Below, in pieces: positions 25,023 to 34,545 of a stretch of 64,000 bases of DNA. The position numbers were made by a program, and so were the translations under genes. The stretch comes from Candidatus Brevundimonas colombiensis. GTDB taxonomy: Bacteria > Pseudomonadota > Alphaproteobacteria > Caulobacterales > Caulobacteraceae. Within the stretch, counting starts at the first letter, position 1; each line of letters opens with the position of its first letter. The stretch is taken from NCBI GenBank assembly GCA_029202665.1, contig CP119326.1, positions 558,001 through 622,000 of the forward strand, given 5' to 3'. The notes under the pieces are model-generated. The model worked only from the letters and a program-made list of their open reading frames with translations. It made no database searches and was not told where the DNA came from.

Positions 25023-25646
25023 ATGCCGCGTCGTTCCGTCCTGCTGTTCGCCGGCGCCTGTATCGCCGTGGCGGCGGCGCTGGCCATCATCACCGTGGTC
25101 GTGGTCAGCGGACGCAGCGCCCCGTCGAACGCCATGGAGACCACCTCGACCGGCCAGCCGCTGATCGGCGGCGACTTCCAGCTGGTGAACCAGGACGGTC
25201 GGACGGTCGACCAGACGATGCTGAACGGCAAATGGAGCCTGGTCTTCTTCGGCTTCACCTACTGCCCCGAATTCTGCCCCACGACCCTGGCCGAACTGGC
25301 CGCCGTGCAGCAGCGTCTGGGCGACAAGGCCAACGATCTGCAGATCGTCTTCGTCAGCATCGACCCCCAACGCGACACGCCGCAGATGCTGAAGGACTAT
25401 CTGTCGTCGGACGGTTTCCCCAGGGGCGCCATCGGCCTGACCGGCACGCCGGATCAGGTGGCGACGGCGGCCAGGGCCTATCGCGCCTTCTATCAGAAGG
25501 TCGGCGAGGGCGAGACCTATACGATGAACCACTCCCTGACCGTCTATCTGATGGGGCCGGACGGCCGGTTCCGCACCGCCGTCGCCTATGGGATGGGACC
25601 GGACAAGACGACCAAGATCATCGAAGACGCCATGGCGCGGGGATAA
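25023..25646 (+). CDS. SCO1/SenC family copper chaperone
   Basis: Delivers copper for the cytochrome oxidase Cu(A)/Cu(B) sites. 207 residues with one N-terminal membrane anchor (LLFAGACIAVAAALAIITVVVV) and a periplasmic thioredoxin-like domain. The copper ligands are both cysteines in FTYCPEFCPTTL and the distant histidine in MNHSLTVYLM. It is divergent from regB, consistent with the senC-regBA neighbourhood. Confidence 0.93.
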   Translation: MPRRSVLLFAGACIAVAAALAIITVVVVSGRSAPSNAMETTSTGQPLIGGDFQLVNQDGRTVDQTMLNGKWSLVFFGFTYCPEFCPTTLAELAAVQQRLGDKANDLQIVFVSIDPQRDTPQMLKDYLSSDGFPRGAIGLTGTPDQVATAARAYRAFYQKVGEGETYTMNHSLTVYLMGPDGRFRTAVAYGMGPDKTTKIIEDAMARG

Positions 25647-25726
25647 GGACGATCCCATAATCCTTTTGCAGGGCGAGGCATTATATGTTGCCCTGCACAA
25701 ACGGCGACAGGCCGCAACGGATCGTC

Positions 25727-27007
25727 ATGCTCTACGCCTTTCATGAACTCGCCTATCAGTCGGCCCTGCCCTTCCGCATCGGAGCGCAGATGGCCCGCAG
25801 CTTCTGGACCTCGCCGCTGAACCCGGCGGCCGACACGGCCATCGGGCGCACCGCCTACGCCTCGGCCGAACTGTTCGAGAGCGTGACGCGGCGTTACGGC
25901 AAGCCGGCCTGGAAGCTGGAGACGCTGGAGATCGGCGGCAAGACGGTGCGCACCACCGAACAGGTGATCTGGCAGAGCCCATGGTGCCGCCTGGTCCGGT
26001 TCGCGCGCAACATCGGCGACCTGAAGCGGGCCAAAAAGCCCGCCGCCGGGCCCGCCGTCCTGATCGTCGCGCCGCTGTCGGGCCACTACGCCACCCTGCT
26101 GCGCGGCACGGTCGAGGCCTTTCTTCAGGACCACGACGTCTATGTCACCGACTGGATCAACGCCCGTCAGGTTCCGGTGCTGGAGGGACGGTTCGACTTC
26201 TTCGACTATATCGACCACATCCGCCTGATGCTGGCCGAGATCGGCGGGCGCGCTCATGTCGTCGGCGTGTGCCAGCCCGGCCCGCCGGTGCTGGCCGCTG
26301 GCGCGGTGATGGCCGAGGACGGCGACGAGAACCGGCCCCTGTCCATGACCTTCATGGGCTCGCCCATCGATGCGCGCCTGTCGCCGACGGTCACGAACCA
26401 TCTGGCCGAAGAGAAACCCTTCACCTGGTTCAAGTCGAACATGATCCACACCGTGCCCCTGCCCTATCCGGGGTTCGGGCGGCGGGTCTATCCGGGCTTC
26501 GTCCAGCTCTACAGCTTCATGTCGATGAACGAGGATCGCCACCGCGACGCCCACTGGAACTATTTCAACAGCCTGATCGCCGGCGACGGCGACGGGGTGG
26601 AGAAGCACGAGGAATTCTACGACGAATATCTGTCGGTGCTGGACCTGACCGAAGAATTCTATCTTCAGACCATCGACATCGTCTTCCAGCAGCACCTGCT
26701 GGCGCGCGGCCTGCTGGAGCATCGCGGACGCAAGGTCGATCTGGCCCGGATCACCGACATCGGCCTGATGACCGTCGAAGGCGAGAAGGACGACATCTCC
26801 GGCGTCGGCCAGACCCAGGCGGCGCACGGCCTGTGCTCCAACATCCCCGAGGATCGCCGCGTGCTCTATGTCCAGCCGGGCGTGGGCCATTACGGCGTGT
26901 TCAACGGCCGTCGCTTCCGCGACGAAATCTATCCCCGCGTCCGCGATTTCATCGCCCAGAACGAGGCTTTCGGTGGCGTACCGCAACGGTCAGCGGCTGC
27001 CGCTTGA
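25727..27007 (+). CDS. phaZ: intracellular polyhydroxyalkanoate depolymerase
   Basis: Mobilises stored PHA granules. 426 residues from ATG 25727 (MLYAFHELAYQ), an N-terminus typical of this family; a 14-codon upstream extension is possible. Family landmarks are RFARNIGD, APLSGHYATLLRGTVEAF, YVTDWINARQVP, the lipase-like box with a cysteine nucleophile (VVGVCQPGPPVLAAG), a region around MGSPIDARLSPT, and the final GVGHYGVFNGRRFR with the catalytic histidine. A phasin is encoded at 41.8 kb, so the strain probably makes PHA. Confidence 0.92.
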   Translation: MLYAFHELAYQSALPFRIGAQMARSFWTSPLNPAADTAIGRTAYASAELFESVTRRYGKPAWKLETLEIGGKTVRTTEQVIWQSPWCRLVRFARNIGDLKRAKKPAAGPAVLIVAPLSGHYATLLRGTVEAFLQDHDVYVTDWINARQVPVLEGRFDFFDYIDHIRLMLAEIGGRAHVVGVCQPGPPVLAAGAVMAEDGDENRPLSMTFMGSPIDARLSPTVTNHLAEEKPFTWFKSNMIHTVPLPYPGFGRRVYPGFVQLYSFMSMNEDRHRDAHWNYFNSLIAGDGDGVEKHEEFYDEYLSVLDLTEEFYLQTIDIVFQQHLLARGLLEHRGRKVDLARITDIGLMTVEGEKDDISGVGQTQAAHGLCSNIPEDRRVLYVQPGVGHYGVFNGRRFRDEIYPRVRDFIAQNEAFGGVPQRSAAAA

Positions 27008-27701
27008 CGAAACGGGCGGGAACTCAGGTTCCGGCCCGACCCTGAGACTGTCCGTCAATCCGCGCGCCCGGCGCCTGTCGGTGCGGATCGATGCGCGGGC
27101 GGGCGAGGCGGTGGTGATCGCCCCCAGCGAACGTGGCCTGACCCAGGCCGTGGCCTTCGCCCGCACCAAGGCCGTGTGGATCAGCGAACGGCTGGCGGTG
27201 CGGCCGAAAAGCCGGCCGCTGGCGCCGGGGCAGGTCATTTCCCTGCGCGGTCGCCCCGTGCGGCTGGAGGCGACGCTCGGCGCCGGGGCCGCGCGCCTGG
27301 TCGAAGAGGGAACCGTGATCCGCTCGGGCGGCGAGGACGAGGCCTATGCGCGTCGGGTCGAGAACCTGTTGAAACGCGAGGCGCGCGACACGCTGCTGGA
27401 ACGCACCGATCATCACCTGCGCGCCCTGGGCCAGGCGCCGGTCACGGTGTCCATCGCCGACACCCGGTCGCGGTGGGGTTCGTGCAGCCCGCACAACCGC
27501 ACCATTCGCTATTCCTGGCGCGTCATCATGGCCCCGCCGCCGGTGATCGACTATCTGGCCGCCCACGAGGTCGCCCATCTGGTCCACGCCGACCACAGCC
27601 CCGCCTATTGGTCCGTGGTCGAACGGCTGGTCGGCGATCACAAGCCCTGGCGGAAATGGCTGAAGGACTACGGCGGAGCCCTGCACGCCGTCGGGCGCTG
27701 A
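26973..27701 (+). CDS. YgjP-type M48-like metallopeptidase domain protein
   Basis: 242 residues from a GTG at 26973 that overlaps the phaZ 3' end by 35 bp; earlier starts would lie deep in phaZ. An N-terminal beta region (RLSVNPRARRLSVRID) precedes TRSRWGSCSPHNRTIRYSWR and the zinc motif HEVAHLVHADHS with a following glutamate/tryptophan region (YWSVVERL). This is the UTP pyrophosphatase/YgjP (DUF45) family. The substrate is unknown. Confidence 0.88.
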   Translation: MAYRNGQRLPLDETGGNSGSGPTLRLSVNPRARRLSVRIDARAGEAVVIAPSERGLTQAVAFARTKAVWISERLAVRPKSRPLAPGQVISLRGRPVRLEATLGAGAARLVEEGTVIRSGGEDEAYARRVENLLKREARDTLLERTDHHLRALGQAPVTVSIADTRSRWGSCSPHNRTIRYSWRVIMAPPPVIDYLAAHEVAHLVHADHSPAYWSVVERLVGDHKPWRKWLKDYGGALHAVGR

Positions 27702-27776
27702 GGCGATCACGACGGACCACGGAAACTCCGGCCGTCCGGCGCGTTTCATCGGCGCCCTCCCTTCTAGGAACGCTCC

Positions 27777-28154
27777 ATGAAAACCATGCTCTCCCTGTCC
27801 CTCGCCCTCGGACTGGCGGTCGCCGCCGCGTCGTCGGCCTCGGCGCAGTCCCAGACGACGATGAACGCCAACGCCGCCCAGGACCTGCAGCGCGCCGACC
27901 GCGCGTTGAACAGCCAGTACACGGCGACGATGGGCCGGCTGTCGCCCGCCAGCCGCACGCTGCTGCGCACCGCCCAGCGGACCTGGATCAGTTTCCGCGA
28001 CCAGCAGTGCCGCTTCGAGGCTTCTGGCGTGCAGGGCGGATCGGCCTATCCCATGGTGCATTCGACCTGCGTCGCGCGGCTGACCAACGAACGGACCCAA
28101 CAACTGCGCACCCTGGCGCAATGTCAGGAGGGCGACCTGTCCTGTCCGCGCTGA
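27777..28154 (+). CDS. secreted LprI-like (DUF1311) protein
   Basis: 125 residues with a cleavable signal peptide ending ASSASAQS. The mature part is helical with DLQRADRALNSQYTATM, LRTAQRTWISFRDQQCRFEA and VARLTNERTQQL. This matches the lysozyme-inhibitor LprI N-terminal/DUF1311 fold, with paired cysteines. Periplasmic; function in this organism not known. It is followed by a strong bidirectional terminator. Confidence 0.85.
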   Translation: MKTMLSLSLALGLAVAAASSASAQSQTTMNANAAQDLQRADRALNSQYTATMGRLSPASRTLLRTAQRTWISFRDQQCRFEASGVQGGSAYPMVHSTCVARLTNERTQQLRTLAQCQEGDLSCPR

Positions 28155-28179
28155 CGCCGGCGTAGAACCCGAAATGAAA

Positions 28180-28209
28180 AAGGCAGGCGGCCGCCGGGCC
28201 GCCTGCCTT
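28180..28209. terminator. bidirectional terminator
   Basis: A perfect 12-bp stem, AAGGCAGGCGGC/GCCGCCTGCCTT, with a 6-base loop, lying between the convergent LprI-like and PBP1A genes. A-rich sequence (GAAATGAAAA) on the left gives a T-run for the minus strand. Confidence 0.8.
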
Positions 28210-28236
28210 CATCTTTGTCCAGCCGCGTTCGGCCGA

Positions 28237-30345
28237 TCAGAAGAACAGGGCCTCGCCCTTGCGTTCGGGCTGGGGACGACCTTCCGGCTGCTTGTTCGAC
28301 GGATCGCGATAGCCGGGCGGCGGGCCCGAAGGACGGGTCGGCTGCTGGGGCGCCAGCGGTTTGGGCTGGGTCGGCTGGACGACGGCGCCGGGTTGGTCGA
28401 GATAGGGTTCGCCCTGGTCGGGATCGACCGGCTCGACAAGCGCCCCGCCCTGATCCAGCCCGCTCATCAGATCGCCGACCGGATCGGGCGCGACCCAGCC
28501 CTCGGGCATGGGCGGGCCGTTGGGGATGCTGGGCGCATTCAGGCGCGGCAGGGCCGCCTCCATGAAGCCCTTCCAGATGGCGGCGGGGGACGAACTGCCG
28601 GTGACGCCGCGCATGGCGGTGTTGTCGTCCTTGCCCACCCAGACGGCGGCGACGAAGCCGCCGGTGTAACCGACGAACCAGGCATCCTTGTAATCCGAGG
28701 TCGTGCCGGTCTTGCCCGCCAGGTCGCGGCCCGCGATCGCCGCCCCCCGGCCGGAACCGCCGGTCACCACGCCGCGCAGCACCTGGTTCATGTAATAGAG
28801 CGGAGGATTGTTGATGGCCTGGCCGCTCTGGCCGCTTTCGCGCTGATAGATGACGCGGCCCTGGGGCGTGCGGATGCGGCTGATGCCATAGGCCTGGACC
28901 CGACGGCCGCCATTGGCGAAGGCGTCATAGGCGGTGGCCATCTCCAGCGGCGAAACCTCGACCGCGCCCAGCGCCATGGCCGGCTCCAGACCGATGCGGC
29001 TTTCGATGCCCAGGCGTCGGGCGGCGCGGGCCACGCTGTCGCGCCCCACCTGATCAGCGACCGAAGCCGCAACCGTATTGGTTGATTGCGCCACGGCCTG
29101 GGCGATGGTCATCGGCCCGTGGAAGGTCCCGGAATAGTTCTTGGGCGACCAGTTGCCGATGGTGATCGGCTGATCGACCACCGGAGTCTGGGGCGTGAAG
29201 CCCGCCTCCATCGCCGCCAGATAGACGAAGGGTTTCCAGGCCGAACCGGCCTGACGACGCGCGTCGACGGCGCGGTTGAACTGGCTGTCGGCATAGGACG
29301 AGCCGCCGATCATGGCGCGGACCCGCCCGTCGCCGTCCAGGGCGACCAGGGCCGCCTGCTGCACGCCCTTGCCCGCGTCGCGGTCCAGGATGCGGCGCAC
29401 CGAACGTTCGGCGGCGGTCTGAAGCGTCAGGTCCAGGGTGGTCTCGACCACCATGTCCTCGGTCGGCTCGCCGACCAGGCCGCGGATCGACTTGTCCAGC
29501 CAGTCGATGAAATACTGGGCGTGCTGGGTCGCCAGGGTGCGCGAGACGATGACCGGCTGGGTCACGGCCTGTTCGCGCTGGGCGGCGGTGATGACGCCCG
29601 CCTCTTCCATCTCGTTCAGGACGACGGTGGCGCGGGCGGCGGCGCGCTCGCTCTCGGACACCGGCGAATAGCGCGAAGGGGCCTTCAGCAGGCCCGCCAG
29701 AAGCGCCGCCTCTCCGACCGTCAGATCCTTGGCCGACTTGTCGAAATAGCGTTGCGACGCCGCCTCGATCCCATAGGCGCCGGCGCCGAAATAGACCCGG
29801 TTCAGATACAGGGCCAGGATTTCCTTCTTGGAGAATTTCATCTCCAGCCAGACGGCCAGCATCAGCTCCTGCACCTTGCGGCGCAGGTTCTGGTCCGGGG
29901 TCAGGAACAGGTTCTTGGCCAGTTGCTGCGTCAGGGTCGAACCGCCCTGCACCACCCGCCCGGCGCGCAGGTTCCGAACCATCGCCCGGGTCATGCCGAT
30001 CGGGTCGAAACCGGGATGGTGATAGAAGCGCCGATCCTCGATGGCGATGAAGGCGGCGGGCACATAGTCCGGCAGGGCGTCCAGATCGGCGGGCGGCGCC
30101 ATCTGAGTGCCCCGCGTCGCGATCAGGGCGCCGTTGCGATCCAGATAGGTGATCGAGGGCTGGCGATCGACCCGATACAGGCTGGAGGTGTCGGGCAGGC
30201 CGCGCGCGAAGACGGCGAAGAAGACGACCAGGAAGATCAGCCCCCAGACCGCCAGAACCGCGCTCCAATACAGCAGCCGCTGCAACGCGGACCGGCGGGG
30301 CTTGCCCTGGGCCTGTGGTCCGCCCGCGTTCACTGGTCCCGCCAT
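28237..30345 (-). CDS. penicillin-binding protein 1A (class A, bifunctional)
   Basis: Peptidoglycan glycosyltransferase and transpeptidase. 702 residues. An N-terminal TM (LLYWSAVLAVWGLIFLVVFF) precedes the GT51 domain (EDRRFYHHPGFD, QGGSTLTQQLAKN, YLNRVYFGAGAYGIEAAS). The transpeptidase motifs are the SxxK in GSAWKPF, the SxN in QSTNT and KTGTT (DLAGKTGTTSDYKDAWFVG). The C-terminal tail is Pro/Gln-rich and low complexity. It stands alone between two terminator-like regions. Confidence 0.95.
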   Translation of the reverse strand: MAGPVNAGGPQAQGKPRRSALQRLLYWSAVLAVWGLIFLVVFFAVFARGLPDTSSLYRVDRQPSITYLDRNGALIATRGTQMAPPADLDALPDYVPAAFIAIEDRRFYHHPGFDPIGMTRAMVRNLRAGRVVQGGSTLTQQLAKNLFLTPDQNLRRKVQELMLAVWLEMKFSKKEILALYLNRVYFGAGAYGIEAASQRYFDKSAKDLTVGEAALLAGLLKAPSRYSPVSESERAAARATVVLNEMEEAGVITAAQREQAVTQPVIVSRTLATQHAQYFIDWLDKSIRGLVGEPTEDMVVETTLDLTLQTAAERSVRRILDRDAGKGVQQAALVALDGDGRVRAMIGGSSYADSQFNRAVDARRQAGSAWKPFVYLAAMEAGFTPQTPVVDQPITIGNWSPKNYSGTFHGPMTIAQAVAQSTNTVAASVADQVGRDSVARAARRLGIESRIGLEPAMALGAVEVSPLEMATAYDAFANGGRRVQAYGISRIRTPQGRVIYQRESGQSGQAINNPPLYYMNQVLRGVVTGGSGRGAAIAGRDLAGKTGTTSDYKDAWFVGYTGGFVAAVWVGKDDNTAMRGVTGSSSPAAIWKGFMEAALPRLNAPSIPNGPPMPEGWVAPDPVGDLMSGLDQGGALVEPVDPDQGEPYLDQPGAVVQPTQPKPLAPQQPTRPSGPPPGYRDPSNKQPEGRPQPERKGEALFF

Positions 30346-30457
30346 GTCCGTCCTTCAGATGCCGCGCCGGGAGCGACGCGGTTCGCCTATATCGCTGTCA
30401 TATCCCCTAAGCGTCGCCGCCGAAACGTCCCCGCCGAGATAACGCGACCGTGATCGG

Positions 30458-31084
30458 CTATTTCGCCGAAAGAAAGGCGCGCCGCGCCAGCCAGACGCCC
30501 GTCTTGGCCCCGTCGCACACGATGTCCAGGCCGGCGGCCGACAGTATGGCGCGATAGGTCCCGGGGTCCAGGCTGGCGTGATACAGCGGCGCGCCCCGCC
30601 AGTCGCCGATCGTCTCGCCATGGGCATGGCCCGAGGTGAACATGAGCCGCCCGCCTGGCGCGACGCGGCGCGCCAGTTCCGGCAGGACCGCCTGCTGGTC
30701 GTCGGGACTGAGGTGAAACAGGCTGTGCCAGGCCAGAACGCCGTCGAACGCGCCCTGAGGCAGACCCTGGCGCATGTCGCCCAGGCTCCACTCCCCTTGC
30801 GGCAGGGTCGCGGCCGCGTGGGCGATCAGGCCGGGCGAGGCGTCCACGCCCCGCACCCGAAAGCCGCCCGCCAGAAGGGCCGCCCCCATCGGCCAACCCG
30901 ATCCGCACCCCACATCCAGGACATGGGCGCCCAACGCCAGACCATCGCAGAACCGCTCGATCCACGCCGCCTCGTTCAGGCCGCCGCCGTCGCCGGGGTG
31001 CAGGACGGCGCCCCGATCGGCGATCCAGTCGGCGGCCCGATCGCCGTACAGGCCGACGATGCGTTCGGCGGACGGATGGGTCAT
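30458..31084 (-). CDS. class I SAM-dependent methyltransferase
   Basis: 208 residues. The SAM-binding glycine loop is VLDVGCGSGWPMG, then GVDASPGLI, and FDGVLAWHSLFHLSPDD at motif IV, followed by ARRVAPGGRLMF. Substrate unknown; Methyltransf_11/25-like. The ATG overlaps the stop of the upstream hydrolase gene (ATGA), so the two are coexpressed. Confidence 0.85.
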   Translation of the reverse strand: MTHPSAERIVGLYGDRAADWIADRGAVLHPGDGGGLNEAAWIERFCDGLALGAHVLDVGCGSGWPMGAALLAGGFRVRGVDASPGLIAHAAATLPQGEWSLGDMRQGLPQGAFDGVLAWHSLFHLSPDDQQAVLPELARRVAPGGRLMFTSGHAHGETIGDWRGAPLYHASLDPGTYRAILSAAGLDIVCDGAKTGVWLARRAFLSAK

Positions 31085-32037
31085 CGCGCCAGGAAATCAT
31101 CCAGCGCGCCGTAGAAGGCCCGGGGCTGGTCGAACATGATGAAGTGGGCGCTGTCGTCGATCCGTTTCAGGGTCGCGCCCGGCAGGCCGGCGTAGGAGGC
31201 CTGATAGATGGCGTCGGTGATTTCCGGCGTCATGCGCGCGTCGTTGAACTTGACGTACAGCACCTCTGTCGGGGCGGTGATCCGGGGCAGTTCGGGACGC
31301 AGGTCGGTGGCGACCAGTTCGCGGAAGGCCGCAGCCGAGACCTTCTGATCGCTGTCGCGCATGTTTTGCAGGGCCAGTTCGCGGCGGGCCTCGGTGTTGA
31401 TCATGCCGGTGATGGAGGCCGTGGCCTGGGCGACATAGGCGTCGCGCGGGCTGTTGGCCTGGGCGGCCCAGATCTGGTCGGCGATGGGCGCCGCCGTCTC
31501 GGCCGTCGCGCCGGGGGCGGCGAACATCGCGCCCATGAAGGGGACCATGTCCACCACCATCAACCGTCCGACCTGATCGGGATGGCGCGCCGCCAGCATC
31601 AGGCCGATGGTCCCGCCCATCGAATGGCCGACGACGGCGGGCCTGGTCAGACCCTGTTCGCGGATGTAGCGGGCGATCTCCTCGGCGACGGGCGCGGCGA
31701 CAGGCGTGGGCGCCGATCCGGTCTGGGCGTTTGCGGCGGGCGGCGCCCCGGCGAAGCCGTCGACCTGGATGCGGTGGATGCGCCAGCCCACGCCGTCCTG
31801 CGCGACCAGATGATCCACCGTCCCCTGCCAGATCTGGGGCGAGGAGCTGAGGCCGGGGATCAGGATGATGTCGCACCCGTCCCCATTCCCGGCTCTGTCG
31901 CCGTCGACCGTCACCTGAATGCGATCGGACTGGAAGGCCGCAGGACCTTCGCCGGAATGCGTTCCGCGCCCGTCCTGGGCCGAGGCCGCGACAGGCGCGC
32001 CCAAGATGGCGGCGGCGATGGCGAGAATGCGGAGCAT
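31081..32037 (-). CDS. exported alpha/beta hydrolase
   Basis: 318 residues with a signal peptide (MLRILAIAAAILGAPVAASA). Oxyanion region LIPGLSSSPQIWQG; nucleophile elbow GHSMGGTIGL; an acid in the later strand; catalytic His in DDSAHFIMFDQP. Probably a periplasmic esterase or lipase-like enzyme of unknown substrate. First gene of a two-gene unit with the methyltransferase. Confidence 0.87.
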   Translation of the reverse strand: MLRILAIAAAILGAPVAASAQDGRGTHSGEGPAAFQSDRIQVTVDGDRAGNGDGCDIILIPGLSSSPQIWQGTVDHLVAQDGVGWRIHRIQVDGFAGAPPAANAQTGSAPTPVAAPVAEEIARYIREQGLTRPAVVGHSMGGTIGLMLAARHPDQVGRLMVVDMVPFMGAMFAAPGATAETAAPIADQIWAAQANSPRDAYVAQATASITGMINTEARRELALQNMRDSDQKVSAAAFRELVATDLRPELPRITAPTEVLYVKFNDARMTPEITDAIYQASYAGLPGATLKRIDDSAHFIMFDQPRAFYGALDDFLAR

Positions 32038-32192
32038 GGCGAAACGTCCCTTCGACGCCGTGAGCGGCGTTCTTCAGAAGGGAGTTAATCGCGTCCGGCC
32101 GCCGAGGGAAAGACGTGGCTTGGACAAACCGTCCCGCTTGCCTCGGCGCACGCCCTCTATGGCTGTGACGCCTGCGCTGTTAAACAGCGCGG

Positions 32193-33326
32193 ATGACCGC
32201 CGCTCCCGTCTCGTCTCCCCAAGCCCCCGTCATGGCCGAAGCCGCCCCGGCCAAGGTGGGCGCGCAGCCGTTCGGCAAGGGGTTCATCGCCGACGCCTGG
32301 TATTTCGTCGCCCTGGGCCGGGACGTCGCGCCCGCCAGCCTGAAACGCTACGAGATCATGGGCGAGCCGGTCCTGGTCGGCCGCACCCGCGCGGGCCAGG
32401 TCTATGCGATGCGCGACATCTGCCCCCACCGGGCCGCACCCCTGTCGGCGGGGCGTCTGGTCGAGAAGCCCGGCGAGGGCGAGACGGTGGAATGCCCCTA
32501 TCACGGCTGGCGCTTCCGGCCCGACGGGGTCTGCGCCGCCATTCCTTCGCTGGTCGAGGCGCAGGCGTTCGAGGCGAACCGCATCCGCGTGCGGTCCTAT
32601 CCGGTGCGCGAAAGCCAGGGGATCGTCTTCGTCTGGATGGCGTCTGACGCCCGCAATCCGATGGAGCCGGACCACGAACCGCCCGTCTTCCCCGGCGTGG
32701 TGGGCGGCGAGGCCAAGCTGGTCGAGGCGATGGATTTCGACAGCCATATCGACCACGCCGTCGTCGGCCTGATGGACCCGGCGCACGGCCCCTATGTCCA
32801 CCAGCAATGGTGGTGGCGGTCCGAACATTCGATGCACGAAAAGGCCAAGGCCTTCGCCCCGACCGAGGCCGGCTGGGCCATGGTGCGCCACGCCCCCTCG
32901 TCGAACAGCCGCCTCTACAAGATTCTGGGCGGGGCGCCGGCGACGGAGATCACCTTCCGCCTGCCGGGCTATCGCTGGGAACATATCCAGGTGGGCGAAA
33001 AACAGGTTCTGGCCCTGACCTGCCTGACGCCGATCACCGAGACCAAGACCCGCATCACCCAGATGTTCTGGTCCGACCACTGGGTGTTCGACATCGCCAA
33101 ACCCTTCCTGCGGATGGGCGTCGTGGCCTTCCTGAAACAGGATGGCGGCATGGTGAACCTGCAGAACGAGGGCCTGCGCTACGACCCCGCCCTGATCTGG
33201 ATCGACGACGCCGACAAACAGGCCAAATGGTATCAGCAGCTGAAACGGGAATGGGTCAGAAGCCGGGCCGAGGACCGCGCATTCGTCAACCCGATCCAGC
33301 CGACGACCCTGAGGTGGAAGAGCTGA
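32193..33326 (+). CDS. Rieske non-heme iron oxygenase, VanA-like
   Basis: 377 residues. The Rieske [2Fe-2S] ligands are CPHRAAPLSAG (C, H) and CPYHGWRF (C, H). The catalytic domain has the mononuclear iron triad region DHAVVGLMDPAHGPYVH. It belongs to the ring-hydroxylating/O-demethylase alpha-subunit group (vanillate demethylase-like). No ferredoxin reductase gene is adjacent, so electrons must come from elsewhere. Substrate not deducible. ATG 32193; an inner ATG after ~13 residues is possible. Confidence 0.85.
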   Translation: MTAAPVSSPQAPVMAEAAPAKVGAQPFGKGFIADAWYFVALGRDVAPASLKRYEIMGEPVLVGRTRAGQVYAMRDICPHRAAPLSAGRLVEKPGEGETVECPYHGWRFRPDGVCAAIPSLVEAQAFEANRIRVRSYPVRESQGIVFVWMASDARNPMEPDHEPPVFPGVVGGEAKLVEAMDFDSHIDHAVVGLMDPAHGPYVHQQWWWRSEHSMHEKAKAFAPTEAGWAMVRHAPSSNSRLYKILGGAPATEITFRLPGYRWEHIQVGEKQVLALTCLTPITETKTRITQMFWSDHWVFDIAKPFLRMGVVAFLKQDGGMVNLQNEGLRYDPALIWIDDADKQAKWYQQLKREWVRSRAEDRAFVNPIQPTTLRWKS

Positions 33327-33336
33327 GTCAAAAAAC

Positions 33337-33479
33337 CTCTCCTTTTGGGAGAGGGCTTGAGCGCACGGCGGCGCAGCCGCCGTCCTCGCGCGAAAGGGTG
33401 AGGGTCGTTCCTGCGAGTCGGCCCACCGGCCGACCCTCATCCGACCCTTCGGGCCACCTTCTCCCAATGGGAGAAGGAT
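33337..33479. repeat. intergenic hairpin-rich repeat
   Basis: Contains CTCTCC/GGAGAG, GGCGGCGCAGCCGCC and CCTTCTCCCAATGGGAGAAGG-like stems. It lies between the convergent Rieske and adenosine kinase genes. It probably terminates both and resembles dispersed alphaproteobacterial intergenic repeats. Confidence 0.55.
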
Positions 33480-33486
33480 CATGGGT

Positions 33487-34503
33487 TCAGATCTTCAACC
33501 CGTGCTCGGCGGCCAGGTCGGCCAGTTTGACCATCGGGCGGGGGCCCCAGTGGGCGATGACTTCGGAAGCGGCCAGCGAGCCGAGCCTGGCGGCGTCTTC
33601 CAGAGGCAGGCCGCGCGCAAGACCCAGCAGGAAGCCGGCAGCGTACTGGTCGCCGGCGCCGGTGGTGTCCACGACCTTGGCGACCGGATAGGCGGCGACG
33701 GTGACGCGCTGATCGCCCCGGATCACCACCGAGCCGTGTTCGCCGCGCGTGACGGCGGCGATGTCGACGATGGCGGCCAGCCGGGCGGCGGCGGCGTCGA
33801 AGTCGTCGGTCTCGAACAGGGCGCCCAGCTCGGCCTCGTTGGCCAGGACGATGTCGGCGGACTGGGTGATGAAGTCCAGCAGTTCGGCGCGCCAGCGGGC
33901 GACGACGAAGGTGTCGGACAGGGTGATGGCGACCTTGCGGCCCGCCTGGTGCGCGGCGGCGGCGGCGCGTTCGAAGGCGGCGCGGGCCGGGGCCGGGTCG
34001 AACAGATAGCCTTCCAGATAGACGATCTGGCTGGCGCCGATCAGGGCCTGATCGATGTCGTCGGCGTAAAGCTGGTTCGCGGCCCCCAGGAAGGTGGCCA
34101 TGGTGCGCGCGCCGTCGGACAGCACATTGATCAGGCAGCGGCCGGTGCCGAAGCCCTGGTCGGCGCCGCCCGTCAGGACCGGGGTGTCGAAATGGACGCC
34201 CGCCGCGCGGATGTCGTGGGTGAAGACCTGGCCCAGCGTATCGTCGGCGACCTTGCCGATATAGGCCGCGCGCCCGCCGAACGAACCGACGCCCGCCACG
34301 GTGTTGCCCGCCGAGCCGCCGGAAGCCTCCACGCCCGGCGCCATAGCGTCGTACAGGGCGGCGCTGCGTTCGGCGTCGACCAGCTGCATCGAGTTGGGGG
34401 CCAGGTCCTGGGCCGCGAGGAAGGCGGCGTCGCAGGGGCTGAGGACATCGACGATGGCGTTGCCGACGGCGCAGACATCGTATTGGGCGGTGTTCTGGAT
34501 CAT
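33487..34503 (-). CDS. adenosine kinase (PfkB family)
   Basis: Phosphorylates adenosine to AMP, recycling adenosine from S-adenosylhomocysteine hydrolysis. 338 residues. N-terminal VCAVGNAIVDVL, GGSAGNTVAGVGSFGG, GTGRCLINVLSDGARTM, and the PfkB anion-hole motif VVDTTGAGDQYAAGFLLG with the catalytic Asp. The NxxE-type motif is in LANEAELGALF. Another PfkB sugar kinase is possible, but the N-terminal pattern favours adenosine kinase. A 22-bp palindrome precedes it. Confidence 0.87.
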   Translation of the reverse strand: MIQNTAQYDVCAVGNAIVDVLSPCDAAFLAAQDLAPNSMQLVDAERSAALYDAMAPGVEASGGSAGNTVAGVGSFGGRAAYIGKVADDTLGQVFTHDIRAAGVHFDTPVLTGGADQGFGTGRCLINVLSDGARTMATFLGAANQLYADDIDQALIGASQIVYLEGYLFDPAPARAAFERAAAAAHQAGRKVAITLSDTFVVARWRAELLDFITQSADIVLANEAELGALFETDDFDAAAARLAAIVDIAAVTRGEHGSVVIRGDQRVTVAAYPVAKVVDTTGAGDQYAAGFLLGLARGLPLEDAARLGSLAASEVIAHWGPRPMVKLADLAAEHGLKI

Positions 34504-34545
34504 GATCGCGCCTTAGCGGCTGGAAGGCCGCGCGTCACCCGAAAT

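Noticed and set aside
28237..30453. Long open frames opposite PBP1A and other GC-rich genes
   Set aside because: Antisense frames stay open in high-GC DNA; they carry no motifs, while the sense frames hold complete catalytic motifs.
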